A stretch of 64,000 nucleotides of DNA from Dillenia suffruticosa (taxonomy: Eukaryota; Streptophyta; Magnoliopsida; Dilleniales; Dilleniaceae). Below are positions 34,905 through 45,439 of this stretch, piece after piece. A program made the translations under genes and the position numbers. The notes beneath the pieces were generated by a model. It did not search any database, was not told the DNA's origin, and saw nothing but the letters and a program-made list of their open reading frames with translations. Numbering within the stretch: the stretch's first letter is position 1; the number at the start of each line of letters is the position of its first letter. The stretch lies in the NCBI GenBank assembly GCA_033439265.1, contig JAVTVX010000009.1:12737109-12801108 (forward strand). The letters run 5' to 3'.

Positions 34905-35180
34905 TGCTTCAAAATCAAATTTGTCCCAAAATTCGTCCATGATTCAGGGACGAATTTTTTTTTTCATCCCCGATTCAGGGACGAATTTTTTTTTTCGTCC
35001 CTGAATCAGGGACGAATGTTTTTTTCGTCCCTGAATCAGGGACGAATGTTTTTTTCGTTCCTGAATCAGGGACGAATTTCTTTTTCATCCCTGATTTAAG
35101 GACGAAATTTTTTTTCATCCATGAAGCCGGGACGAATATCTTTTTCGTCCCTGATTTAGGGACGAATATCTTTTTCGTGC
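34905..35180. repeat. Internal TTCGTCCCTGA palindrome array 1
   Basis: Seven or so palindromic pairs (GATTCAGGGACGAA plus T-run plus TTCGTCCCTGA). Equivalent arrays, each preceded by the same ATTTTGCTTCAAA-like lead-in, occur at 35640-35775 and 36255-36340. Central G/C in the core (CGTCCC) separates them from the subterminal CGTCGC class. Confidence 0.85.
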
Positions 35181-35639
35181 CATCTCAACTATATTAACAT
35201 GGTTTTTCAAGTCAAAGTTGAAGGAAAAATATTGAAAGCAATCAAACAATATCGAGTCTACTATTTTTGATTAACTGAAAGATATGATTTATGCTTACGC
35301 TTTCTTGTTCAAAAGCATAAGACCTTAACTATCAGTTCTAGTAGAGCTAATCTGATAACATATCACAAAATGTACATTGTAAAGAAGGGAATGAGAGTGA
35401 ATTATATGCCTTTTGCAGTGGGAAGATTAGAGAGTTTATAGAGTGTAGATTGGAATAAATTCAGATCGAAAAGGGGCTTGAAAAAGACCCGATAAATGAA
35501 AAATGGATCTTTGTTCTAATAGATTCCTACGCATATTCTGTTTTTCAACATGGCCAAGAATTTGTCATGGGAGAGATGGTTTTTATTTTTTATTTTTTTT
35601 CATATGAAATATCTTCACTTTTGCTTCAAAAATAAATTT

Positions 35640-35775
35640 GTCCCAAAATTCGTCCCTGATTCAGGGACGAATTTTTTTTTCGTCCCTGATTCAGGGACGA
35701 ATATCTTTTTCGTCCCTGATTCAGGGACGAATATCTTTTTCGTCCCTGATTCAGGGACCAAATTTTTTTTTCTGA
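35640..35775. repeat. Internal TTCGTCCCTGA palindrome array 2
   Basis: Four palindromic pairs with the same lead-in (GAAATATCTTCACTTTTGC) as array 1, so array plus leader duplicated as a unit. Confidence 0.85.
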
Positions 35776-36899
35776 AAATTTTTTTTCGACCGTAATTCAG
35801 TGACAAAATTGTTTTTTGAAGATGATGGAACAAGTTACAACAAAAATTATCTCGCTTGATATCACAACTCAATTTTATGTTTGATTTTATCAACGATCAT
35901 TTATCGACGGAATCATTTTAAATATATTTTATTTGTTTAATTTAGTTTAAAGCAAAATTATACTAATAACAAATTCAAAACGGAACGAAAATATCGAACT
36001 TACTTATAGATTTTTAATTTTTTCGACAAGTTATTTTCTTACTCGCTAACCCTTCAATTATGTTACGAAAATATAAATTTCAAATTGTAATAGTATTTTT
36101 AAAAATTTTACTAAATAAACAAATTCAAAATTGAATTTAAGTTTAGTAGAGAAAATTAATGATACACTATAATGTTCCTCCCAAAGATAGATTTTAGTAG
36201 TCCACTAATTTTCCCAGAAACCATTCCCTTATATTTTGAATTTTGCTTCAAACACCATTTTGTCCCAAAATTCGTCCCGGATTCTGGGACGAAAAACCTT
36301 TTCGTCCCTGAATCTGGGACGAAATATTTTTTTTTTCGCTACAATCTACGACGAAAGAATGATTTTATCGCTAAATTTTCGATAAATATATGTTTTCGTA
36401 GCAATTTGTAGTAAATTTAACAAAAAATAATTTTTTTCTTTACGATTTTTGCAACAATACTTATGGTTTCTGATAATTAAACTCTTTGAATACACTAAAA
36501 TAGAAACTAAATCAATACATTTTTAATAATATTGGCGTATTATGATATAATTATAAAACAATATTCGATGTATTGATTATTATTTAATAAGTATTTCTAC
36601 TTTAACTCTTCATTTACTTAATCGAATATTTAAACAAATATATAAAATAAAGTTATCAGTGTTATAAATGAAAAATTTAACAGATAATGAATAAAAAATG
36701 AATATACTAATAATAATTTTTTGTAACAAATTAAAAGATATTATATTATGACTCTTTTATATAAATAGACAATGAATGAAAGATTTTATTTAATATTTTT
36801 TGAATATTTTAAGATTGTTATACGCTCTAAGTGTGTAACACCGTTTTCAAATTATTTTTTATATTAGAAAATGTTTATCATACTAGAAAATATATCTAA

Positions 36900-37504
36900 T
36901 TACTGAAAAATAAATTTTAACGACAAATTTTGTCATAAATGTTGTTTTTCCCACTCATTTGCAACAAAATTAGCAACAAATAATCAAATTTCTTGCGACG
37001 AATATAAATATTCGTCGCTAATTTTGCAACGAATTTAGAAATTCGTCACAAATTTAGGGACAAAATCATTTTCGTCCCAAATTTAGCGACGAATTGAGAA
37101 GTTCGTCCCAATAATTTTGGACAAATTTTTAATTCGTCCCGAATTTAGGGACGAATTTTGTTTTCGTCCCTATTTTTGGGATGAATTTCGTTTTCGTCGC
37201 AAATTTAGGGACGATTTTTGAAATTCGTGGCAAAATTTCTGACGAATTTTGAAATTCGTCGCAAATTTAGCAACGAAATATTTGTTCGTCGCAAATTTGC
37301 AACGAATTTTGCTTCAAATAATTTTCGTCACAAATTTGCGACGAATTTTGTAACGAAAAAGTTTTTAGTTGCTAAATTTGCGACGAAAATATTTTTGTTG
37401 CTAAAATTATGGCTAATTGGCGACGATAATATTTTTTGTTGCTAAATTTATTGCAGATTGGCGACGAATATTTTTCGTCGCTAAATTCCGCTTTTTTTGT
37501 AGTG
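36900..37504. repeat. Right subterminal palindromic array of the CACTA element
   Basis: Alternating TTCGTCGCAAA/TTTGCGACGAA-like copies, some with the CGTCCC variant (37070-37200), running to the terminal inverted repeat at 37491-37504. Confidence 0.8.
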
Positions 37505-37507
37505 CTA

Positions 37508-38328
37508 AGTTACAAGAGGCCTTGGGCTCTAAGTTAAAATTCAGCACTGCATTTTATCCACAGACAGATGGATAATCCGAGCGTACAATCCATACATTAG
37601 AAGACATGTTGAGAGCATGTGTGATGGACTTCCAAGGGAGTTGGGATAGGCACCTACCGTTGATTGAATTTGCATACAACAATAGCTATCAAGCTAATAT
37701 TGAGATGCCTCCCTATGAAGCTCTCTATGGAAGGAAATGTTGAACTCCGCTTTCTTGGGATGAAGTTGGAGAGCAAAAGATTGAAAGTATGGAACTAATT
37801 GAAACAACGATAGAGAAAATGAAGGTGATTCGGGCGAGAATGAAAGCGGCTTAGGCTAGACAAAAGAACTATGCCGACAAAAGAAGAAGACATTTGGAAT
37901 TCAAAGTCAGAGATATGGTTTTCCTGAAAGTTTCACCTTGGAAGGGTGTGATTCGATTCCGAAAATGAGATAAATTGAATCCTCGTTATATTGGACCATT
38001 CAAGATCCGTGAGAAGATAGGAGAGGTGGCCTATCGGCTAGAATTACCTCTGGATTTAGAGAAGATTCGTGATGTGTTTCATGTGTCAATGCTAAAAAAG
38101 TATTTGTCGGATCCCTCTCACGTAATTGAAACTCCTCCGGTAGAGTTGAACCCAAATCTGAGTTTCAAAGTGCTACCGGTACAAATTATAGATCGACAAC
38201 TCAAACAATTATGGAATAAGCAAATCCCAATGGTGAAAGTATTGTGGAGAAACAACCAAGTAGAAGAACAGACTTGGGAGACTAAAGAAATAATGCGGAA
38301 GCAACACCCGCAACTTTTTGATGTATGA
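37508..38328 (+). pseudogene. pol: pol of Tekay element 2, C-terminal part (integrase end, chromodomain)
   Basis: Continues integrase from KLQEALGSKLKFSTAF. The first frame has a TAA where relatives read the Gln before the catalytic Glu (37574-37576, then [15 protein letters not shown]). Another TGA lies near RKC at 37741 and stops occur at 37853 and 37968. From 37975 a clean 117-codon frame covers [34 protein letters not shown] and a chromodomain-like end (KVLWRNNQVEEQTWETKEIM), stopping at 38326-38328. Chromodomains of this clade are thought to target heterochromatin. Confidence 0.9.
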
Positions 38329-38378
38329 ATTTTAATTTAAATTTTGAAGACGAAATTTCTTTTTAGGGGGTTAAATAT

Positions 38379-40227
38379 TGTGACACCAAGAAAAGGTCAA
38401 AGAAGGAAAAAAACACACACACACTCTTTTCTCTCTCTCTCTCCCCCCCCACTTTACCAATTTTCTTCTCTCGAAACCCATTTCCCTTTCTCATCTCCCA
38501 TCTCTTTCTCTCTCTTGACTCTCACCTTTACCCTCAACCTCTCCCTCTCTCGGTTTCTCACCCTCATCTCTCTCTTTCATAAGGAAAATACTTTTGGGTG
38601 TTGTGATATTTAATCTAGCTATGTGATTCCAAATGTTAAAGGTATCTCTCTCGTCTCTCTCTCCCTCTCCCTCTCATGTGAATAATCTTGATTAAGTTCC
38701 TTTTCATTCTTCTGATATGAATTAGGGGTCTGTTTAGTTTTTGTTGATTTTGAATCAGACTATGAAGAAAGAGAAAAATGAGAAATTAATTTATGTTATT
38801 GATTGTGAAGAGGTAGAGGCCGACGAGAGAAAGAAGGAAGAGGAGGATTGGTTAGCTCCACCTCCCAAGGTTTCTGAGGTTGCCCTGAATCCTAGGGTGG
38901 ATTCTAAAAATAATAATAATAATAATAAAAATAATAAAAAAAGAATTGAGGTACATTGTGCATGAACCCCATTTGCTATTGTTTGACTATGGATTCCTAC
39001 TGTAGTCATTACCATTTTATTTTCTTAACTATGTGTCCATGTTTTATGTTTTCCGGTGGGAGCCTATTAACCTGTGTCTGACTCAATGAGAATAGCATTC
39101 TTTGTTTCTTAAACTATTGCTGTGATTGTTTGCCGTCATCCTTGTTGTATAGGTATATCCAGTTTCATGACAGAGTAGTGAATCCTACTTTGGAATAGAC
39201 TTTGGATCTAGGAAAATTGTGAATAGAAATTTTATAATGATGCAAATAATGATAAATTGATAAAAATGAGAACAAGAATAAGAAAATATTCAAAATTTTT
39301 GTTTAAAAAAAATTAGAAAAAATTTGTAAACCTTTGAATTTAAGGAGAAATGACCCGAAAATTGTTATTGGTGGTTAGGATAATCTGTTGAAGCTTGAAA
39401 TGAGATTTCTTTGGAGCCGATAATGCCTAGGGAATGAATACCCTTTTCAGGTGAGTGGATGACTATGTTTTATATGAATGAGAAATTGCTTTCGATCATG
39501 ATTTCTCAATTGAATTTTTAAATGAGTTTGTGGAATGGATTTATAAATGTTTTGTGATTGTTGTGAGCCTTGAAATGGATTTTGTGACAAAACCATGACT
39601 CCTGAATTCGAATGATGATTTATTTGCACCATGTTACGGTTGAGTATTCATATGAATTGTGAAATGTTACTCTATTTTATATATTGAGTATGAATTGATT
39701 ATGAAATTAAATGTAGTAACATGGTACTGGAAATGAAACGACTATAGTCTAAGTTTTGCCATGTCCGGGCCATCGGGGTAGCGTAGTTAAGCCTGGTTAA
39801 ATTAGTTTAGGGGTAGGTGGGTTGGAGAGCCTCCACTAGCTGCCGGATAATGTGGTAGCACCACACGGAGCTCTGGGCTAACGCTAAAGAAAAATGAGAT
39901 TTTATAAAAGTTGTGGAAAACCCCTTGGCGGATCCTGCCAACAGCCATTGGTAGCATAATGTTTTCGGCAAAAATTATGGAAAAATGAATATAGACTGTT
40001 TGATTCGATTATATGAGTTATGGTGGTTTGAGATGGATGATTTTATGTGAATAAATTTCTTTATTGTATTAAATTGTATTCGATACATGGATTTGGTATC
40101 ATCACCCTCACCCCTCATTTATATGCTACATACCATTGCATTTCACTAACTGGGTATTTAAAATACTTACCCCCTCATTTTTAAAAATTCTTTCTGGAGG
40201 AAGTATAGAGTGCCGACGTCTACTATA
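38379..40227 (+). repeat. 3' LTR of Tekay element 2, truncated
   Basis: Begins TGTGACACC after the purine-rich TTTTTAGGGGGTTAAATAT. It matches the 5' LTR to about 26487 in that copy; the last 590 bp or so are gone and the sequence passes into unrelated AT-rich DNA. Confidence 0.88.
38762..38965 (+). CDS. Charged 67-aa ORF in the 3' LTR, possible captured host exon
   Basis: ATG lies three bases after the putative acceptor (AG at 38757-38758). The product starts MKKEKNEKLIYVIDCEEVEA, then DERKKEEEDWLAPPPKV, then a short Asn/Lys repeat tract and IEVHCA before the stop. There is no retroelement similarity. The acidic stretch followed by DWLxPPPKV recalls a segment of plant ubiquitin/SUMO-like (Rad60-type) proteins, from memory and uncertain. 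Since both LTRs are copied from one template at insertion, agreement between them does not prove selection; the 5' copy has lost the ATG. Confidence 0.4.
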   Translation: MKKEKNEKLIYVIDCEEVEADERKKEEEDWLAPPPKVSEVALNPRVDSKNNNNNNKNNKKRIEVHCA

Positions 40228-40315
40228 ATAAATTATAATTTTATATTATTTTATTATTATTAAAAAAATATGAGATAAAATAAATAAATAAAAAAAAGAA
40301 ATATGTTAGATAAGT

Positions 40316-40382
40316 AAGTTGGCTTGGTTGTTGGATTGCTCTCAACTCTCTCCTTGTGCATGGATTTGATCCTGAGCAGAGA
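40316..40382 (+). repeat. Possible tRNA-derived SINE head
   Basis: AGTTGGCTTGGTTGTTGGA resembles a polymerase III A box (consensus TRGYNNARNNG), and 35 or so bases later GGATTTGATCC resembles a B box (GGTTCRANYCC). Spacing fits a tRNA-like promoter. No clear 3' tail or target duplication was found. Confidence 0.35.
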
Positions 40383-40390
40383 CAACTTCA

Positions 40391-40728
40391 CTAAAAAAAA
40401 AGACGGGCTCTGGGGTAGGCGCTTGGAGCAATAGGTTTATTTTTTTTAGAACTCTTGCAACATTGACGGAACTGGATCCGTCGTAATTTTTTTATTTTTT
40501 TATTTTTTTATTTTTTTTTTATTTCAGTGACGAATTTTTGTTGTTACTAATATCAGCGATGGATTTTTTCCATCGCTAATCCATCACTGATATTAGCGAC
40601 AGAAAAAAATCTGTCGTTGATATTAACCGTGGTTGATTTTTCTGACGGATTTAGCGATAGATTTATGGCTTTTAGCAACAGATTTTTCCGTCGTTGATGG
40701 CGTGTTTTTTAGTTGTGTGTAGAACTGA
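40391..40728. repeat. CACTA-like small fragment or MITE
   Basis: Starts CACTAAAAAAAAAGACG and ends with a sequence whose complement is CACAACTAAAAAACACG. Inside are alternating CCATCGCTAA/TTAGCGATGG-like motifs as in CACTA subterminal regions. The ends match only loosely and no 3-bp duplication is clear. Confidence 0.35.
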
Positions 40729-40779
40729 GAGAGTGAGCTATGTCCACCTGGTTAGGAGTTATATCCCATTTTAACGATG

Positions 40780-41060
40780 CATTTTGAGGCATTGCGCTGA
40801 AAGAGTTTTGCAGTGTTACATCGAGATAGCTCATTGGCAATGCGCCAAGAGAGTTTGGTGGCGTTGTACTGAGAGAACTTATTGGCGTTGTGCCAAGAAA
40901 GAGTTTGGTGGTGTTGACTAAGAGAACTCATTGACATTGTGCTAAAAGAAAGTTTTGTGGCATTGCACCGAAAGAGCTCATTAGCATTGCACCAAGAGAG
41001 ATAGTTTGGTGGGGTTGCATTGAGAGGACTAGTTGGTGTTGAGCCAAGATAAAGTCTGGT
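40780..41060 (+). repeat. Diverged tandem repeat in TAT element 1
   Basis: Repeated GAGTTTGGTGGCRTTG and GAGCTCATTGGCATTG-type phrases, about 55-60 bp per unit, five or so units. Probably non-coding spacer of the TAT element. Confidence 0.6.
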
Positions 41061-41231
41061 ATCTGTACATTGCTTTTAACTATTTCCAATCTATTATGGT
41101 TAATACATCACGTGAATATAACAAATCATAGAAAACAAAATTATTATTAAATGAATAAGCAAAAGACAAAAGCTCCATATCAAAGTAACTAGTTAGCAAT
41201 GTTGTGTCACCAACAAAATAATAGCAAGTAA

Positions 41232-42624
41232 TTAATAGAGGTCACTAGGTTGGGGTATTATGCGAATAAAGCTTTGGAGTCTGTTATCTTGAGGCAAAAT
41301 CCCAAGCTTGTCTGTTAGCTTCCTACACTCGACTATCATATGTCTGTAGTCCCTATAGAAGTGGCCATATCGAGTTTTGTCCTTCTTAGAATCATTCCTC
41401 ATAAGACTGGGGGCCACCTAACGTAGGGTTTGCTCTTGATCTACATCAGGATCTGGCTGAGTGTATCATTTAGCGGAGTGTAATCGTTAAATTCGCGATG
41501 AGGCAGAGGTCCTGGTTGGCTCCTCTTGGGTGAGGGTCACTAAGGCGAGCGACTGTACTCGTTTCTATCTATTTTGCTTTGGTGTTTATTGAACGCCTTA
41601 ACTTATTCTACTGCAATGTATTTTTTCACTCAAATATAGAATTCTTGAATGGTGGATGAAGGATTCTTTGTTATGGAAGTTTTTATTCTTGAGGGTCATA
41701 ATCTAGTAAACAATACTACCAACGCAATGAATGGTCTAAACCAAAGACCTTTATCATCTCGATCTTGAAATTGTTGAGAAAATCTCTTAAGGGCTCATTG
41801 TCCCTTTGTCATAGTGACAAGAGGGAAGTACATTTCCTCTTGGCCCCTGGGCTGATCACGAAGTGAGCCTCAAGCTATAGCCAAAGTTGTGAGAATCTCC
41901 TGGTACTGAATGGAGGGAGCAAATTGAACCATATCAGTACATTACACTGCAGGGTTGTAGGAAAGTGCTTACACATGATTGCATCTGATATGTCCCTGAG
42001 ATCATAGTTGTCACGAAGTAGGCCGTGTAATCTCAAGAATCGATAGTATTGTATGCTTCCTCATATCGAAATTTTAGGATCAGTAAAAACATTAGAATTG
42101 AAGGGAGAGAGACTGATGGCGAATTGAGTGGCATCATCTTTTCCTGTGCTAGTACATTTGAGTTTATTAGGCATGAGTTCTTTGACTTTCTTCCTCAGAT
42201 CGTTTGGCTCATGTTGAGAGGTCACTGAGGGCTCTCAGCACCTTCGAAGTTGAAGCCTATGCGAGCGTGTGTGCCCTGACCATTGAGAGGAGGATGAAGC
42301 TTCTTGCATAAGGGCATGACTAAGCTCTTCTAATTGCTTGCTCATGTCTTGCATCCTAGACTTGAGCCTCTCCATTTGGGAGGGGTTGACTCCAACAGGA
42401 GAAGTCAGCGTAGCGTGTAGAATCTGTTGATTCTGAGGTTGGGCGGCAGGCGGCTCTCTCCCTAAGAGAGTATATCTATTTGATGGGGTAAGTGGATGAT
42501 GAAAGAGGATGAGAGAGTATTTTTGTTTGGTTGAGAAGGGTCCATGGGACGTTTGTCCTCTGGCCACATACATGGATTTTGAGGTGTTTCTATTTCTTCT
42601 TTTTGGTGTCATGGCGGTTGACAT
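41232..42624 (-). pseudogene. gag: TAT-type gag remnant, element 1
   Basis: Minus strand, ATG at 42624 close to the 5' LTR. The first 129 codons include a coiled region (MERLKSRMQDMSKQLEELSH). After stops and frameshifts the sequence keeps the TAT Gag order also seen in element 2: the AYFVTTMISGT-like stretch, MCKHFPTTLQ, FNLLPPFSTRRF, SPGAKRKCTSLL, DNEPLRDFLNNF, and a final knuckle-like YGHFYRDYRHMIVECRKL at about 41340. TAT Gags are characterised by this arrangement. No protease or RT follows before the repeats at 41060. Confidence 0.75.
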
Positions 42625-42669
42625 GGCAGTAAAGTAGGGCGTAAAGTATGTTGGCTAAAAAGTTAGTTC

Positions 42670-42689
42670 GTTCCCATGGATTGTGCCAA
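42670..42689 (-). promoter_or_regulatory. TAT-type primer-binding site, degenerate
   Basis: The minus strand reads TTGGCACAATCCATGGGAAC right at the LTR edge. TAT elements commonly have TTGGCGCCGTCTGTGGGAAC, so 5 or so changes are present. TAT element 2 has TTGGTTCCATCCATGGGAAC at the matching place. Confidence 0.65.
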
Positions 42690-43490
42690 TCAGTTAAAAG
42701 TGGGTTTTACTCTATAGATAATTATTTTATTGACCTAAGCGGGGAACCAATGTTAACGAGTCTTTTAGGCCTTTGTGGTTGATGGGACCTGTAAAATGCC
42801 ACTAGAGGTGGCTCCGACCGAGGAAACTTTGACTCTTAAGTCAGAAAGAGTGGTAAAGAACGATAAAAACATATTGAGTAGAGATATAGAATAGCCATGT
42901 TTTGCCCTTAAGTGTCAAGTGTAGAATTATTCACCTGGTTGGTTTCTTGTTCTTAATTTATATAGCATGCATGGCCAGTCTTGTATGCAACTAGGGTGTA
43001 GAAACCCTAGTTTCCTTGTGAAGAGATCGCTGAGGGTCTTCTGAGATTACAGGAATTGAATTCTATTGATTAAGGGAAATTCAACTTGTCATGAAGATTC
43101 CCTACCTTATCGGGAGTGATTATAATAGATTAGTGTGGGATTAAGGAAGGTTTGAAAGGTTTCCTTCTTTATGAGATGATCATAATTTAAACTCATTGTA
43201 TAATAGGAATTGCTTTTGTAGTAGCTGAGAGAGTAAGACCGAGAGATGATAGGACTGAGAGGTTGGGAGGTTTAATTAGCAAAGCATATTGAGAGAGGGT
43301 GGCCATGTGGTCAGGCTAGGTATGTGAAGAGAGAAATGACCCAGAGGTTAAGTAGCCAAGAGGGTATTCACCTGAGAGGATCTTAACTAAGAGTTCCCCT
43401 GAATAGTCTGTGAGCTTTATATTTATGGCCCTAGTAGGCTTAATAGCTTCTGGACTTCATGGTAATGGACCGTTGGATAATGTACCATCA
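42690..43490 (-). repeat. 5' LTR of TAT element 1 (801 bp)
   Basis: Partner of 21734-22570, with diverged but continuous similarity from TAGATAATTATTTTATTGACC to GTACCATCA. The visible divergence marks this as one of the older insertions here. Confidence 0.82.
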
Positions 43491-44532
43491 GGATTTAATA
43501 CTTATTTTTTATTATTTGTAGTTAGTTTTAATTCATTTATTATTCTATGGTTTTTCTATATTAATAGATTTAGGTTTTGATTTTATTGAACTTAGATTGG
43601 TATTTTTTTCTCAATTGAACTTAACACTTCGGTATTCTCATAGATAATTAGAATAAATCAATATCAATTACTTCGGTATTCTCATAAGTAATTAGAATAA
43701 ATCAATATCAATTAGGAAAATTGACTATTCTCGTGGGAAACAATCTTACTCACTAAAAATACAACATCACTTCACTAACTCCTTTTCTCTAGAAGGTTTA
43801 AGAATAGGGCAAACGTGAGGCTTCGCCTGAGTTATCTCAGCTATGAAAACTTTTACTTGTTTATTCTTCGTTCGTTGATATGTCTTCCATCTATGTTCAT
43901 TTGATAATACACATAAGATTCGACTTTTTTCTTTTAAATTCCGTTCATTTGATTTTTCCTAATATGGTGTTTGAGTGTGATCTAGTTACTCTTTCGCAAT
44001 CAACATATCATTAAGGAGAGGATTTATATTCTCAACAGGTATGGAAAATTACTAGGATTTTGGGAGCCCTACTTGGCATTGACCTTTGGGTTTCTGGATG
44101 TTTTAAGAAATCATTAACTGATTTTTTGAATTGCTGCTCTAAGCTTATTGATCGCCTATGATCACCTCGGAGTGAGGACAATAGAGTAGTCTATAGAAAA
44201 GCCTCTCAATATCTTCTAAACTTCTAAGAGAATTTGGTGGTAGAGTGGAATACCAAGTAAAGGCGAACTTAGTAATTAATAATAATAAAAAAGTCACAGC
44301 TTATAGTAGTCGTTTTGCCTTTTTTCCCTTTATTATGTCATGAACTTACTTGATGGTAGTCTTTGAGTCCTGAGAAGGTAGAGAAATCATTACTTTCCTC
44401 AGTAATTGGGATACGTGTTTGACCAACTTAGGATGTGGTTTCTTAGAAATTGATTGATTTAAAGGAGCGAGTTGCTTGCCAAAGTGTCTTTTTATTGCTT
44501 TAGAAATCAATTCAGAATACATGAGTGGTTAT
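43491..44532. other. Spacer between the two TAT elements
   Basis: AT-rich, no gene. It includes a 44-bp direct tandem duplication (43626-43669 and 43670-43712) and a stretch (CTCGTGGGAAACAATCTTAC) that could be an old LTR-retrotransposon relic, unassigned. Confidence 0.5.
43626..43712 (+). repeat. 44-bp tandem duplication
   Basis: Two nearly identical copies starting ACTTCGGTATTCTCATA, differing at a few positions. Confidence 0.9.
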
Positions 44533-45262
44533 TGATGGAGCATAGTCTAGGAGCCCATTAGCGTGTGGATTGAAACCCTCTAGGCCTATGATCTAATAGA
44601 CAGGATGTGCTAGAATACGTTGAAATGTGTCATCTTTGTAGGATATATCTCCCAAACTGGTAGATATGACATACTCTCTCGGTATTTATCGGATAGACCC
44701 TTCTCGATAGCCAGCTAACCGATCTTATCACCCCCTCTATGCTTGATGATTATCGCTCAATCTGCTAAGATAACACTTACTTCTTCTACAAATATGGGGG
44801 CAACCTCCCATTGATGGAAAGGAGAATTTCAAACTGTAATCAATAAGGAAAAGAATCCCTTAACTTCTAGGACTTTCCTGACAGAAAGAATCTTGAATCT
44901 TTTGGAGATCTTCTGTCAAGGATCCCATAATCTCGAGATACTTCCATATAGAAACTAAGATTTTAACACCCTGAGTGCATACGAAGCTCACACACGAAGG
45001 CTATATATATATATATCATAAATTCAACCGGCAATGTATGTTTTCTGAACTGGCATAGAGTACACAAAGACATTATACTGTTCTCTTTTAGCCTATTTCC
45101 TTTATTGAAAACCGCTCTCTAACTTGAATATTGGAGTCTCCTCCATCGGAGTACCCTCCAATGATGTTTTGCAAGTCTCATCCATCAAAGATCATCAAGC
45201 AGCCAGTCATCCTATTTGAGTCAATAGAGCCATTATTTGTGGAGCCAAATCCGCCTCCAACA
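44533..45262 (+). repeat. 5' LTR of TAT element 2 (730 bp)
   Basis: Begins TGATGGAGCATAG and ends CCTCCAACA next to the primer-binding site. The first 250 bp match 53470-53722 (AGTCTAGGAGCCC, CTCTAGGC, TGCTTGATGATTATCGCT). One 62-bp unit is embedded at about 44625-44700. Confidence 0.8.
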
Positions 45263-45264
45263 AA

Positions 45265-45284
45265 TTGGTTCCATCCATGGGAAC
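45265..45284 (+). promoter_or_regulatory. TAT-type primer-binding site
   Basis: TTGGTTCCATCCATGGGAAC two bases after the LTR end, close to the common TAT sequence TTGGCGCCGTCTGTGGGAAC. Confidence 0.7.
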
Positions 45285-45439
45285 TAGAACTGCTTCTAAG
45301 CTACATTTGCAATTAAAGGGCACACCACCGCCTCGACAAACACCGTTCAACCTACAGTGCAAAATGACCCTGTGGAGGTTCTTACCGTCGCTAACTTATT
45401 CGAAACAACCTCCCTAGAAAGGACCTCTTAACCCCGAAT

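Larger units (their letters stand above)
31424..37504. mobile_element. CACTA (En/Spm-like) DNA transposon in integrase, TSD CTA
   Basis: Left end CACAACAAAAAAAG; right end, reverse complemented, CACTACAAAAAAAG: a 14-bp terminal inverted repeat with one mismatch (CACTA changed to CACAA on the left). Flanking CTA is at 31421-31423 and 37505-37507, the 3-bp duplication typical of CACTA elements, and removing one copy restores integrase continuity. Dense subterminal arrays of TTCGTCGCAAA/TTTGCGACGAA lie at both ends, with a second class, TTCGTCCCTGA/TCAGGGACGAA, inside. No intact transposase is seen; an acidic C-terminus fragment (32430-32570, minus) may be the only coding relic. At 6,081 bp it looks non-autonomous. 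Confidence 0.88.
24598..40227 (+). mobile_element. Tekay-clade chromovirus (element 2), 3' LTR truncated, CACTA inside
   Basis: 5' LTR 24598-27075, initiator-Met primer-binding site, gag, protease, RT, RNase H, integrase and chromodomain in order, then a 3' LTR from 38379 that loses homology at 40227, about 630 bp short of its end. A CACTA transposon interrupts integrase. Because the 3' end is lost, a target duplication cannot be tested; the left flank is AAGAT. It is inserted in TAT element 1. Chromodomain sequence (KVLWRNNQVEEQTWE) and the tRNA-Met primer support the Tekay/Del clade. Confidence 0.9.
40228..40769. other. AT-rich junction with transposon fragments
   Basis: Links the truncated Tekay LTR to TAT element 1. 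It begins with a TAATAA-rich stretch, followed by a tRNA-like head (40316-40382) and a CACTA-like fragment (40391-40728). The event that removed the LTR end probably happened here. Confidence 0.5.
21734..43490 (-). mobile_element. TAT-type gypsy element 1, split by nested insertions
   Basis: LTRs at 21734-22570 and 42690-43490 are direct repeats of each other (start TGTTGGAG, end ATACCATCA and equivalents on the + strand). Flanks are AGATT (21729-21733) and GGATT (43491-43495), a 4/5 match expected for an old 5-bp duplication. A degenerate TAT-type primer-binding site adjoins the right LTR on the minus strand and a TAT-type gag follows it, so the element reads right to left. RT, RNase H and integrase of this element are not present. 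Near the 3' LTR lies an ORF on the opposite strand (22803-24420). About 15.6 kb between 24598 and 40227 is a later Tekay insertion. Confidence 0.82.

Noticed and set aside
40316-40382. A functional tRNA gene
   Set aside because: Only A- and B-box-like segments fit; a full cloverleaf with matching acceptor stem is not evident.
43626-43712. 44-bp tandem duplication as target-site or LTR signal
   Set aside because: Simple adjacent duplication without TG..CA ends or an associated internal region.
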